This document shows, piece after piece, positions 22,819 to 33,950 of a stretch of DNA of 64,000 nt (position 1 is the first letter of the stretch; each line of letters opens with the position of its first letter). The stretch is from NCBI GenBank assembly GCA_015680685.1, contig MNCI01003833.1:64853-128852 (forward strand), given 5' to 3'. The position numbers and the translations under genes are program-made. The stretch comes from Gnetum montanum. Its lineage: Eukaryota; Streptophyta; Gnetopsida; Gnetales; Gnetaceae. The notes under the pieces were generated by a model, which worked only from the letters and a program-made list of their open reading frames with translations, had not been told where the DNA came from and searched no databases.

Positions 22819-24058
22819 TGTAGCAACCAAAAATGTCAACGGCTGGAAGGAATGTCGAGGGTTCGTCAGGTTCTAACAATCTCAATCTCATTTTTATGGA
22901 ATGGAAATGGGGCACCCTGAATAGTTTGGTCGATTAGATTGTGACTTAGTTAGTGTCTATATAACCTTTTGTAATGTGTTATTTGAAAACAAAACTGATA
23001 GCACGAAGTAATGCTTATAATATAAAAAAAGACAGAAAATAGTGTAAAATGCAATAGTAAATAGGGGATAACGTAAAATACAGTTAGAAAAATGCACCAC
23101 TGTGAAGCTACAACTTCGCTCTATCAAGATGGATATAATCGACTGCACAGCGCTGGGAAGTGCAAAGATCCCAAAGGTAACCAAGACGTGTAGAGTGAGA
23201 GGGTTGTGTGCTTGAACGTGAACTCAGGCATTAACAATGCAAAGTGCTACCAAGGTGGTAGGAAGGAGCAAAATAGAATGCCAACTAAGAATGCTAATTT
23301 TTTACAATGTCAAAATAGGAAGCTTACAATGCTCGATGTTACGGTGCTATCTTGCTTTCTTGTCATCCAACAAAATCGTTAGCCGACTATACTACTAAGA
23401 GAACTGGAACTGAAAGTGCGAAAAAAGAGCCTAAATGCCAGAAGCCAGAAAAGCCAAAGAGAGAAAAGCTAGCTAGAGAATCCTGAGATCCAACTAGAGC
23501 CAGACTATAAGTGTCACTCATTGGGGTATTTATATGACCAAGGACATGCGAAAGATACAGTTTGAATGCCACGTGCCTTGGGACTATGTTGACTTGTCTA
23601 TGCTGCACGTGCCTGCATGACCATTGGGCAAGCCTTCCATGCCATAATTACGAGCCTTCCATGCTGTAATTGCACTGTTAGAGTAATGGTGGAATTAGGT
23701 GAGGTGCATTAATGTCACATAACCACTTTCCACACCTTGCCATGCTTTGTAGCATAGCATGTTTGGTGTGGCATAGCATTTTGTTATGTTGTGCTACACT
23801 AGATAGCGTAGGGTAGCGTAGCCACTGGTTTGAAGCGAGAAATTTGCATTGTGTCTTACTACATGCATCAGAGACCTTTGGAGCATGCTAACTGTTTGTT
23901 GCATTGTTGCTACACTATGCTACGCTACGTAGTGTATTGTAGCATAGCAACTGGCCTTAGTCGCAAAAAACGTTGCCCATCTGCAAACTTTGTATTTTGC
24001 ACTACAAAACTTGCAAACTTGTTGATCCTAGCCTTGGATTTGCCTTCTCAAAATGCTA
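22819..24058 (-). repeat. Tat-A 5' LTR, truncated
   Basis: Starts on the plus strand TGTAGCAACC and aligns with 11659 onwards up to the segment CTTGTTGATCC...GCCTTCT. It ends about 24058, some 400 bp short, where Ath-2 gag-protease sequence begins. The outer (U3) end is therefore deleted and no target duplication can be checked. It includes a near-palindrome of 42 bp at 23908-23949 and the TATA box at 23527-23534. Confidence 0.85.
23527..23534 (-). promoter_or_regulatory. TATA box of Tat-A 5' LTR
   Basis: The minus strand reads TATAAATACCCCAA, at the same LTR position as 12386-12393. Confidence 0.6.
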
Positions 24059-25060
24059 CAAGGGCTATATACTCACAACCAGTTTTTGAACCAAGCGGTC
24101 CAAATAACCAACAAGGAAATAACCTTTCTTTAAGCCCAGTAGTCCTCTCTAGCCCTCACAACCTACTTTGGATAATAATCTTACATCTCCATCACCCTCA
24201 TCCTTTGCATCAAATACCTTCGAGTGCCTTTCAAACCAAGTGCTTCCTAGGATCCACACTATAATGCTAACTCATGTTGTTTGTAACTGGATCAAGGCTG
24301 GCAATCTGTCTACAAAATGATTTGACCTAGGAAGTCCACTCATTTATTTATAGATTACTAGACAAGAGCTGTGCAAGGCTCTTATTGATTCTAGTTCTAG
24401 AGTTAACCTCATCTCCCATGATATGTATAAGGCTTGGAACCTGCCATCTCTTAGGAAGAGTAACATACATCTAGAATTAGTAGATTAGTCAATTACTATC
24501 CCTTTGGGATTAGTAAAGGACATTGTGATCATATTTTGTGGGTGGTCTTATCCTCTTGATTGTCCTATAATCAAGGTGGACAACTGAAAAAGTGAATTTT
24601 CCATCATTATGGGAAGGGCTTGGTTAAGCATGGTCAACGTGAGAATGGGTATAAGGGACTTATCTCTAGAAATATCCAAGGAAAATGAGCTAGGAAAGAT
24701 TAAGAGGAAGTGTATTCCATACATCACATACAATGAAATTACATGCAAAATATTTGGTTAATCAAGAGCACATACATTAAAGCATACAATCCATGTGCAC
24801 AAGAAATTAACATTCAAAGGTGTCTATATATAGCAACCACAAAGTAGAAGGGTACCCAGTGGCTGATAGTTAATTTAAATAGTAGCATAATATGCATGGA
24901 GCCAACTAAGAGCCTAACATGTGCATATGTTGAAGGCATGGCCAAAATTGAACAAGTTCATTTCCAACTCTCTAATGAAGATGATGATACCTATTCGAGA
25001 GAGTTGGAAATCCCTAATCACTTCATGTAGGAGCCCTTAGAGCCAAAGACTTTACTAACC
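24059..25060 (+). pseudogene. Ath-2 Gag C-terminus and aspartic protease
   Basis: After the Tat-A junction the plus strand resumes with a Ser/Pro/Asn-rich stretch (24060-24260), typical of the region before protease. Protease is seen at about 24380-24560: KALIDSSSRVNLISHDMYKA, in which the catalytic Asp-Ser-Gly reads Asp-Ser-Ser, then IPLGLVKDIVIIFCGW. The second half includes IIMGRAWLSMVNVRMG (about 24600-24650). Stops occur throughout. Confidence 0.72.
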
Positions 25061-26670
25061 AGTATGGTGCATGTATTTTTTAAAAAATGGTAAACTAGTC
25101 ATCATTAATGTTAAACTTGCTTCTAAACAAAAAGAAAAGTTGTTAAAAGTAATGCATAAATGGTCAGCAATCTTTACTTGGTCATATTTAGAGCTAATAG
25201 AAATCAATTCGAGGATATCTTATCATTGCATCTACACTAACCCAACCATGAAACTTAGAAGGCAGCCATAGAGGCAGCTAAACAAAAAATTAAAGCAAAT
25301 CATTAAGGAGGAGATAGAGTAACTCCTCAAGGTAATTGTATCTATCTAATCACAGATGGTGAGTGGGTTAGCCCAATCATAATTGCACCAAAGAAGGATG
25401 GAAAATGGCAAGTCTACATTGACTTTAGGTTGTTAAATATGGAAACATTTAAGGAGCAATTTGTGGTTCAAGTATTAGATATTACATCTAGGCATTATTA
25501 TGATAACTTTTTGGATAGTTATAATGGCTATAACCAAATCCAAATTACACCCAAAGATTAGGCCAAGACAACATTCATGAGTTCCTAGGAAACTTTTTGA
25601 TATTGTAATATGCCATTCAATCTTTGCAATGCCCATGCAACATTTCAATGCTTGGTCCTTAGGATCTTTCAATAGTTAATAGGTAGTGGTATTGAAGTAT
25701 TAATGGGTAACTTTTCCACCTATGTAGCTACCTTTGAGCAATCCTTGGATCAAGTTCAACAAGTGCTAAAAAGATGTGTTGAAACAAGCCTACAACTCAA
25801 GTGGCAAAAGAGCCATCTCATGATTCAAGAAGGCATTGTGTTAGGGCACAAAATTTCACAAAAATGGATTGAGGTAGACCCAAAAAAGAGGTCCATCCAA
25901 GGAATAACACACCAACTAGAGACTGTTAAAGATGTCTAGTCATTCCTTGGACACACTAGTTAATACCAGTGATTTATTGAGAATTTCTCTAAGATTGTAA
26001 AGCCGTTGGTAGAGCTTACAAATAAATATGCATCTTTTATCTAGAAAATGGAATGTGAACATGCATTCCAATAATTAAAGAAGAAACTCATAGAAAAAAA
26101 ATATTATGAGCACCAGATTAGTCCAAACCATTCCATATCATGATAGACACATCTAACTATACTTTGGGAGTAGTGCTCATGTAGATGGATGATTAGAAAT
26201 GTCCATACTACATCCACTATGCAAGTAGAAGCATTGTGGGAGCATAGTTAAATTATACCATCATGGAGAAAGAATTAATGGAAATGGTGTATGTGTTATA
26301 AAATTTCAAGCACTATCTGCTTGGTTACAAAGTATTTGTGCATGCAAACCACAGTGTAATTCGCTTTCTCATGAACAAGTCGATAGTGAGCCCTTGTGTC
26401 ATACAGTGGCTCGTGATCTTGCAAGAATTCAATATCACTATGTTAGATCAAAAAGGAACTATGAATGTGATTATTGATCATCTCTCTCACTTAAGATGGA
26501 ATAGCAAAGAGGAGGAGAGCTTACTCTCTGATCAGTTTTCAGATGAATTCCTCTTTATTGGAGTAATAAATGAACAAATGCCTACAAAAGAAACATGGTA
26601 TAATGGCATCTTCAAATATCTTCTCACGCAAGAGATGTCACAAGACTTCAATTTTAGGAAAAATAAATAA
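25061..26670 (+). pseudogene. Ath-2 reverse transcriptase and RNase H, degraded
   Basis: RT: APKKDGKWQVYIDFRLLNME (about 25385-25445), a DSYNGYNQIQI segment with the first catalytic Asp (about 25510-25550), and the YMDD site degraded to VLMGNFSTYVATFEQSLDQV (about 25700-25760), so both Asp are lost. After it comes the Athila-typical run EGIVLGHKISQKWIEVDPKK (about 25830-25890). RNase H follows (25990-26400) with many stops, then the linker DQKGTMNVIIDHLSHLRWN (26445-26500), also found in Ath-1. It is inactive. Confidence 0.87.
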
Positions 26671-27850
26671 TTTCTTCATTAGGTTAAATACTTCATGAAA
26701 ATTAATGGACACCTTTACAAGCTGTGTGTGGATGGCCTTATTCGTTGGTGTGTCCCTGATGAAGATCAACTACACATTCTCTAGGATGCTAACAAAGGGC
26801 CTTGCAGAGGTCACTATGTAACGAGATGCACAACCATAAAAACTTTGATGGCAAGATACTATTGGCCTTCAAACGTTAGGGATGCCCACTAGTTCATGAA
26901 GTCTTGTGAATATTGTCAATGTGATGGGGGGATGATCACTTGCATGGAAGGTCCTAAATAGTGGATTCAACTATTAGAACCTTTTAACATATGGGTTATT
27001 GACTTCATGGGTCCCATCACACCCATGTCCAATAGGAAGGTGTATACTATAGTAGAAGTTGGCTACTACACAAAATGGGTAGAAATGATAGCCATTACTG
27101 ACTGTACATCATCCATTGTTATCAAATTTATACAAAAAAATATCATGAATAAGTTTGGGGTGTAATGTTCACTAATATTTGATAATGGAACTCATTTCAT
27201 AGGTACCACATTTAGAAAATTAATGCAATGCTTGGAGGTAGAGCATAAATTAAGAACACCTTACCATCCTGAAGCCAATGATCAAGCAGAGGTAACCAAC
27301 CAAGAGATTCCAAGAATACTAATGTGAACCATAAGCAAATATATGAAGGACTAGAGTAAAAAACCTAACAATGCTCTCTAGGCTTATTGGTCAACTCGGA
27401 AATTTCCTATTGGCTATTCTCCCTACGAGTTAGTATACAAGAAACTTCCAATGCTTCCAATCCAATCCAAGCTTTGTACACTCTCAATATCTTGTGAACT
27501 AAATCTTGACCTAAGTTTAGCATAGAAAGAAAGATTAATCAACTTGAACATGTTTGATGAAAATCAATTGTTAGCCCTATCCTTGAATGAGGTGAACATG
27601 GAATTTAGCAAGCAATGTCATGACCTTAAAATTAGGAAAGTAAAACTTCAGTTAGGAGATAAGGTTCTTTACTAGCACACCACACATGTATCCCAAAAGA
27701 CAAAATTCCAAACATTGTGGGAAAGACCTTATATGATTGATCAAACCTTTCCCTCTGGGGCCATGTTGATCCACAAACTTGATAGCCCAAATAAAAGGTA
27801 GTTGGTCAACATCCAATAAATGATGCCTTTCCTCAAACTAAGATAGGCTA
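26671..27850 (+). pseudogene. Ath-2 integrase, degraded but with DDE residues present
   Basis: The zinc-binding region is poorly kept (about 26780-26930, including CEYCQCDGG). Core: WVIDFMGPITPMSNRKVYTI (first Asp, about 26995-27050), SLIFDNGTHFIGTTFRKLMQ (second Asp, about 27170-27230) and PEANDQAEVTNQEI (Glu, about 27270-27310). Thus the DDE triad is intact, although stops interrupt the frame. The C-terminal part has IRKVKLQLGDKVLY (about 27630-27670) and TLWERPYMIDQTF. The end is near 27850. Confidence 0.87.
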
Positions 27851-29933
27851 GTGTAAATGTCACCTTGATGGATGGAAAACCATGTTCTAAATTTTAGATC
27901 TCTTCCTTCCAACTTAGTCATGAAGGAGAAGGCCATCCATGCTAACCATTAAATTGGCCTCTTAGTTTTTCTACCTTTTTTTTCATGTTTTTTATTTTAC
28001 AAATTTTTGATTTTCAAAATTTTCTCATTTTACACCATCTTTATTACCTTTAAGCCTTATTGACTATTTTACATTTTCTTATATATTTTACATTGTTTTT
28101 TTTTTATTTAAGTATCATATTTTCTCATTTTTGCTAATAAATCTTCTTTATTTTCATACGACACAATGTTGTTGATGTTGTTTACTAATGATGGTTTATG
28201 CTTAATGAGTAATTATTGATGTCTAGTTTCTATTTTTGAATTCTGATGTCTAATGATTTTGACATGGTTTATTTTTCATGGAACAGGTAGTGAGTCCACA
28301 TCATCCACCCATCCAATGAACTCTATGGTTTTCCTTATTCTAGAAATTTGCGGTCCCTTTTCATTAAATAAACTTTTAATCAATCAGTGACCTTGGTAGT
28401 TCCAAAATTAGAAAGGATTCAAAGGTTTGTAAAGGGTGCAACTTTAAGAAAACTCAATACTCTTTGTCTTGTTCTTCTTAATTGATTGCATGAGTGCTTT
28501 TCATGGACTTCTTGCCATTCCATGCCAACCAATAATAGGAAGATGAATAAGTTGTTGTGTGGTGTGGTTTCCATTCAAAAAAAGAAAAACAAAACCAAAC
28601 AATGGGAATTCAAAGCACACCCCTTGGACAAATAAACAAGCTACAAGTACTAGTTATGGGACTCAAACAACATGCACCGATGCTTGAAGGTCCCCTCCAA
28701 CTAAGGCCTTCTCTCTCACTTCCTACTTCTCCTTTCTTCTCTTTATAGAATAGTGGTGGTTTTGTGAAAGCACTCTTGTGTCTCATGTAGGTGGATCAGT
28801 CTTAGAGTGGTGATGTGAAGTCACTGAAAGTAGATGGTTTTGGTTTAGACTAGGATAGAACTTCTTGGATCATTTTAACCACAAATTCCACAAGGGACTT
28901 CTTATGACCTCAAATTGGAACTTCATTCCACCTTCTCTATCATCCATCCATGTTGCCATAACTCACCTCACTGTAGTGTTCTATGTTATGCTTTATGTCC
29001 TGGTTTGATGTATTGGGATTCTTGAGTAGATTCTTTCATGTTGGTCTTTAAATTTTCATGACCATTAATTGAATATGGGGCCCATGGACTCCTTAGTTGA
29101 GGTTATGCAAGGGCAAAAAGGGCATGAGCCTACTATGACGAGGATCCACATGCATAGCTCTTGGCTTGATTAGTTAAGGTTTTTTACCTTTGACATTGCT
29201 ACAATCCTACCTCGCATTTTCCATTGCGTAAACCACTCAACACTCAATCTTTAATTTCATTCATCCACTAAATCAATTTTTCTTCATTTCTTCAAATTTA
29301 TGAGCTTCAACACCCTCTTCTCATGTTTTCATACTATTCCTGGTCTTCTGAGCTTCCATTTGATCCCAATTTTATTCAAAAATTCTTTGTATTTTAAAAT
29401 TTTGACCAAGTCAACATTGGTTGTTGACTACATTGATGATTCCTTGTTGATATAGCCAACCATGTTGACAAGGCCCTATTGCTGAGGCCTCATCTATTTA
29501 GTGGTTAGATCCTATATATACTACTAGATGCTTTGGAATTTTTTGTAAATTTCTCATAACACATGGGGAATTTTTGAAATTTTTCAAAGCCCAAAACCTT
29601 ACCAAGTTCATAACTTCCCAACATTTTTCAATCCTACACTTACCGAAGGTAAGATATTTATTGTGGGAGCCACAAACATTAAGGTTTCTGATGAAAAATT
29701 AATAAAATTTTTTGGAAATTTTCCTAACTCCCCCAAAGGGTTAATAACCTTAACCATATATAAACATTAACTTTTTTCCAAGTTAACCCTTCCAACAACC
29801 TCTAGGATGAATTATTCATAGTAACACATAAAATAAATTATAATTGGACTAATTAAATCAGCCATAATCACAACTTAGCAAAGTGTAACTATCCTCAAGA
29901 ATTAAGGTATCCCAATTGTTTTAAGGTTACACA
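27851..29933 (+). other. Ath-2 non-coding spacer after integrase
   Basis: 2.1 kb AT-rich spacer, homologous in reverse complement to 641-2519 of Ath-1. No reading frame is conserved between the copies. Polypyrimidine runs lie at 27970-28140. Spacers of this kind separate pol from the extra ORF in Athila elements. Confidence 0.65.
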
Positions 29934-32772
29934 ATGATTTCTAATCGATGGTCTTATTGTGATTATAGATGGCACCCAAACAAAAATGTTTGTAAGAAGG
30001 AGGACACTCACAACTATGGGAGAAATGACATAAAGATAGAATTGGCTAGCAATAAAAGGCCAAGAACTACTAGAGGCGACCCATGTAATGGAACCTCTTT
30101 GGGAGGAGCTCAAAGTAGAATCTATCTAATGGATTCCAGAGGAAGAAGTGCCAACTGAATAATCACAAAGAGGACAAGTGCTTGGATTCATGCCAAGGCT
30201 TAGCTTTCTTAGACATCATTCAGTCCTAAGACATTCAAAGATTGCTTCTTTAAGAGATCAACTGTGGACCATTTTTGAAAAAAGCCCTAGAGGATGTCAA
30301 GACACAACTATAGACCTCTCCCATGTGGCCAGACATCATGTCCAGTGAGGGATGGTACATGGAAGAGACCTATCTCTTCTAGAATAGCCAAAGGCCAGGG
30401 TCTATCTTCAAGATCAAGGGCATTCAAGTGTCCTACTTGGTAGAAACCATTGCACATGCACTTGGGTTTCTTGACATAGGAACACAACTAGCTAAATTTT
30501 TTACAAAAGGTAATTCTAAGGCTAAGAGGGAGTGGACCCAACAATGTTATGGGATGGATCATAAGTAGTATGGTGTGCTCAAATTGGCAGAGTGGATTTA
30601 TTTCAATATTGTGCCCTATCACCTCAATCCAACGGTGAGGACAAGCAAGGTGACTTCTTTATCTACTTGAGCATGCACCACTTTAAGTAGGAAGTTCCCT
30701 ATTAACCTTCCACAACTACTATACTTAGGGATTGAAAAATTATTCAAATAAAATGAATGTGGAAGGAAGGCATTCCCCTTTCCATGCCTCATTAGAAAAA
30801 TTTGAAAAAGGATAGGCATTGTTTGCTACTCTAATAACACTCTTAGGCATGTTCCCGTGGCCTCATGGGTATAAATCATGAAGAATAAAATGCCGGTGAC
30901 AACCCAAGAAGAGGAGTTTCAACCACCACCACCCACTTAAGAAACAACATCAGAGGCCCATGCAACCATTGAAAATTTGCGAGAAATCTAAGAACAATAC
31001 TTGATTGAACAAGAGTAACAAGAAAGAATGAGCGGGGCTGGATCCATCTGTGTATTGACCAATGATGAGTTACCTTAATGAGGTGGCCTAAATAGTTACC
31101 CAAAGAACGCAGTTGCCTTCAAGGTTAGATCCCAATCTTAAGAGGTGATGATGTCATTGGCAATACATCATCTATTCCTAGAAATCTCTAGGAATGCCAC
31201 CACTTTCTCAGTGAGGTTGGAGGAAGGTGAAGAGACAACTATCTTGGTGATGCAACACTAAGGAAAGGAGATAGTGGCAAAAGTGGTAGTTGACCATGTA
31301 GCTATAGCACTAAATGCATCTACAACATTTGTACTAAATGAATCTACACTCCAAAATGTGAAAATGTTTGCAGGCACAGTTAGGGGGAAGTTATATGTAG
31401 CTCAACATGAAAAATTGTTGGAATGACTAGTAAGAACTAGGCAACTGACTCTAGACACCTTTGATCTTCTAGAGAACATCATTGCAACTCAATTAGAGCT
31501 ACTGAATGCAAGGGGTAGATGTATTATGTTGGAGGGGTAACTAAAAATAGCCCAAGAGCAAGATCAACACTTGGCCATGGAGGTTGCTAAACTCCATGCC
31601 TAACTTGCAGAATAAGTAGTCCTTAACCTAGTAGTGATTAGAGATGAAGGTATCAAATAGCCTCAAGAATGGCTTCAGAAGATGAGAAGGAGGTAGTGAT
31701 GGCCATCTTTAAATAGTCTGTAATAGAAGTTGAAATGTACTTAATCAAAAAGAACTTGAATTAGATGCACTAGGAGAATGAAGCATTGATTGCACAAAAT
31801 TATTGCCTACAAAATGTTGATACTCAAAGAGATCAAATGCAAGAATCCATTCATCAATAGTAGGAGTAGCTTACTAGGGTAAACACTGAACTAAGGAAAT
31901 TGACTGTGGAGAATCACAATTTATCAATGAAGGAGGTACACACCTTGCAACAAAAGTCTATCATTGAGATTGCCATCTAGAAGAATGAAGCTCTCAAATT
32001 TGGAAAAGTAAAAAATAACTCTAGGGACAATGTCGATTTGCAGAAATAAGTAAATGAAAATCAAATCCATATGGCAAAGGTGAAAATGAATGAAGCCCTC
32101 TAGCAACTCTAGTAAGGAAGAGAGATGACAATTGATCCTTGATGGGATTGATGTATAGAAGAAAGTGGAGACTTGCTTGAAGGAGTTGCAAATCAAGGAG
32201 ATGACACAGTACATGGAGTTGGCCAATCTCTGTTATGCAAACTTGGTAATGCTGACTACCAGACAGGCATGGTCAAAGTTAGAAAAATAAGTGGCTATCT
32301 CATATTTGCTATACAAGGTTGAGTTCAAACACAACAAGGAAACCAAGCAAAACCTTAAGATTGTTAATGCTAAAATCAAAGTTCTCATAGGGAAATTCGT
32401 AGATCAACGATGTATTGCTAGGAACATAGCTAGATGGATGAATGACTACTAGGAGTTGAAGAACACAATCAAGATGTTCAACATTGAATGCAAACAATTT
32501 GCTACTTGGTTTGTCAATGCCATGGATTTTTTTCCAGCAATCCCATGTCCTTGGGATGTGCTCGTTGCAATGCACATTGGGAAAGATATGTGGATGGTGC
32601 ATGATCTTAGGAGTAAGAAGGAGAAAATGAAAGCACTATTGGATGATTTCCACCTCCCACCTAAAGTTGTAGCAGCCACAGGACAACCGTAGCCACATCA
32701 ACCACCACCAGTGCATGAAGCCGATGAAGGTCCCTTGGAACCTCAAGAACCACTACTTCCTGGTACCCTTTA
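29934..32772 (+). pseudogene. Ath-2 additional ORF after pol (env-like position), unknown function
   Basis: 2.8 kb of decayed coding sequence on the plus strand. The N-terminal part (29950-30580) is homologous to 1-640 of Ath-1. The middle reads as a globular domain with LAEWIYFNIVPYHLNPTVRT (about 30580-30645) and KAFPFPCLIRKI (about 30760-30800). Then come a Pro-rich stretch and a long Glu/Lys/Gln/Leu-rich region (31150-32300) with coiled-coil character. A C-terminal open frame (32456-32692) contains FNIECKQFATWFVNAMDFFP, and a Pro-rich tail ends at 32772. I see no transmembrane segment. Confidence 0.65.
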
Positions 32773-33015
32773 ATTTTCTTCAAAAAGGTTCACATCATCA
32801 AGGAACATGTTGTCTGATTTTGAAGAGTTGAATCATGGTTTTCAATTTTGTTTCTTGAACACCTTCATTTTTTTTGTAATGTGTTGATTTGTATACTCCA
32901 TTTTTTGTTAAGTTAGTCAACTTGTTTTCTATGAACAAAAGTTAATCAATAATTCCATACCTTCCCAGTTTTGTAACAAAACTTGAGGATGAGTTTTCAT
33001 TTAGTTTTTGGGGTA
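32773..33015 (+). promoter_or_regulatory. Ath-2 3' untranslated region and polypurine tract
   Basis: A short AT-rich tail followed by TTGAGGATGAGTTTTCATTT and TTTTTGGGGTA (33005-33015) directly before the 3' LTR. The G-run at 33010-33013 next to the LTR is the likely, mutated polypurine tract. Confidence 0.6.
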
Positions 33016-33914
33016 TGATGAGTTGCATTAAGTTGGTTGTGTCAACGAGGCCTTGTTGATTAGGCCTTGTCGATGCATCTTACCATGCGTCAAGGAGACC
33101 CCATTGACGTAGTGTCAGTTTTCTTAATTTTTAGACATAAATATGTGCTTGTAGCTATATTTATGGCATAAGTAAATTGTAGTTATAGCAGAGCTCTTGC
33201 CTTTTTTACATTTGAAAGTTAGAATTTTTCCTCTGAGTGCCCATAGTAGAAGTCATTGAGCATATGGATCTTTATTCAAGCATTTTTGTACTTGGGCACA
33301 ATAGTATGTATGGAAATAAAGATGATCTTTGGATAGATTAGCTATTTTATTTATGCATTTACTATTTTTAATTATTTATTAAATTATTTCAATTAGTTAT
33401 TAAATATTTTCCAATTATTACATTAATGAGGTAATTAAGTGAGATAGATTACATACATAAGTATGACCACTTTGAGCATAACACGTATTTGCTTGGTAAT
33501 CCCAATAGTGTTATCACTTGGTATGTCTAGTAGTGTAGCGCTTGGTTGCCCAACAGTGTATACGTGGGTTTAGAATGTGTACAGAAAGTGGAAATGTGTA
33601 CTTATGTTAGGATTAGTTAAATGATTATTTAATTAATTAATTAAGATTAGTTAATCAAATTCATTTTTATCTAAATTTCAAGCACTCAACTATAAAACAT
33701 GAAAATGATAAAAATCAAATGCCTCAGTTACACTTCACCATACCCATAAACTTCACAAGTGTAATTAGAAAGACAACGTTTGACCTTAAGGTTAGATTCA
33801 CTTGGTAAAGGGCTAGTGAACTAGAAATGACAAAGTCTATGGAATTTGACTAGATTGTGCGTGAATGCTTCGTGATTCGTATGGTTGGACATAGGGGTAC
33901 CTCACCACTCATCA
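33016..33914 (+). repeat. Ath-2 3' LTR
   Basis: An 899-bp LTR, TGATGAGTTGCATTAAG...ACCTCACCACTCATCA. It pairs with 10474-11223 and contains about 150 bp (33075-33235) that the 5' LTR lacks. Conserved R-type block with TTTATTCAAGCATT and AATAAAG at about 33270-33325. Confidence 0.92.
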
Positions 33915-33950
33915 ATGTGTTAACATGAAAACACATAAACACATGTTACA
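33915..33950 (-). repeat. Cop-1 5' LTR, outer end
   Basis: Ends AACACATGTTACA and matches the Cop-1 3' LTR stub at 4203-4234 with mostly TG/CA differences. It starts with the target duplication ATGTG of Ath-2. This shows that Ath-2 landed within the copia LTR. Confidence 0.75.

Larger units (their letters stand above)
11659..24058 (-). mobile_element. Tat-A: Tat-type Ty3/gypsy element inserted in Ath-2
   Basis: A 12.4 kb minus-strand element: 5' LTR (22819-24058, truncated), primer binding site, leader, gag, protease, minisatellite-rich spacer, RT remnant, RNase H, a second archaeal-type RNase H, integrase, minisatellite array, 3' untranslated region, polypurine tract and 3' LTR (11659-13296). 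The second RNase H, large size, long LTRs and in-element tandem repeats are marks of the Tat/Ogre lineage. The LTRs are clearly diverged from each other, so the insertion is old. It must be younger than Ath-2, which it splits. Confidence 0.88.
10474..33914 (+). mobile_element. Ath-2: Athila-like Ty3/gypsy element, complete ends, split by Tat-A
   Basis: The 5' LTR (10474-11223), tRNA-Asp-type primer binding site, gag start, protease, RT, RNase H, integrase, long spacer, additional ORF, polypurine tract and 3' LTR (33016-33914) are all on the plus strand. Both LTRs have the terminal inverted repeat TGATGAG...CTCATCA. Target duplications read ATGCA (10469-10473) and ATGTG (33915-33919), which differ as CA/TG products of one CpG. 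Without Tat-A the element is about 11 kb, normal for Athila. The RT wording GIVLGHKIS is typical of that lineage. Confidence 0.85.
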
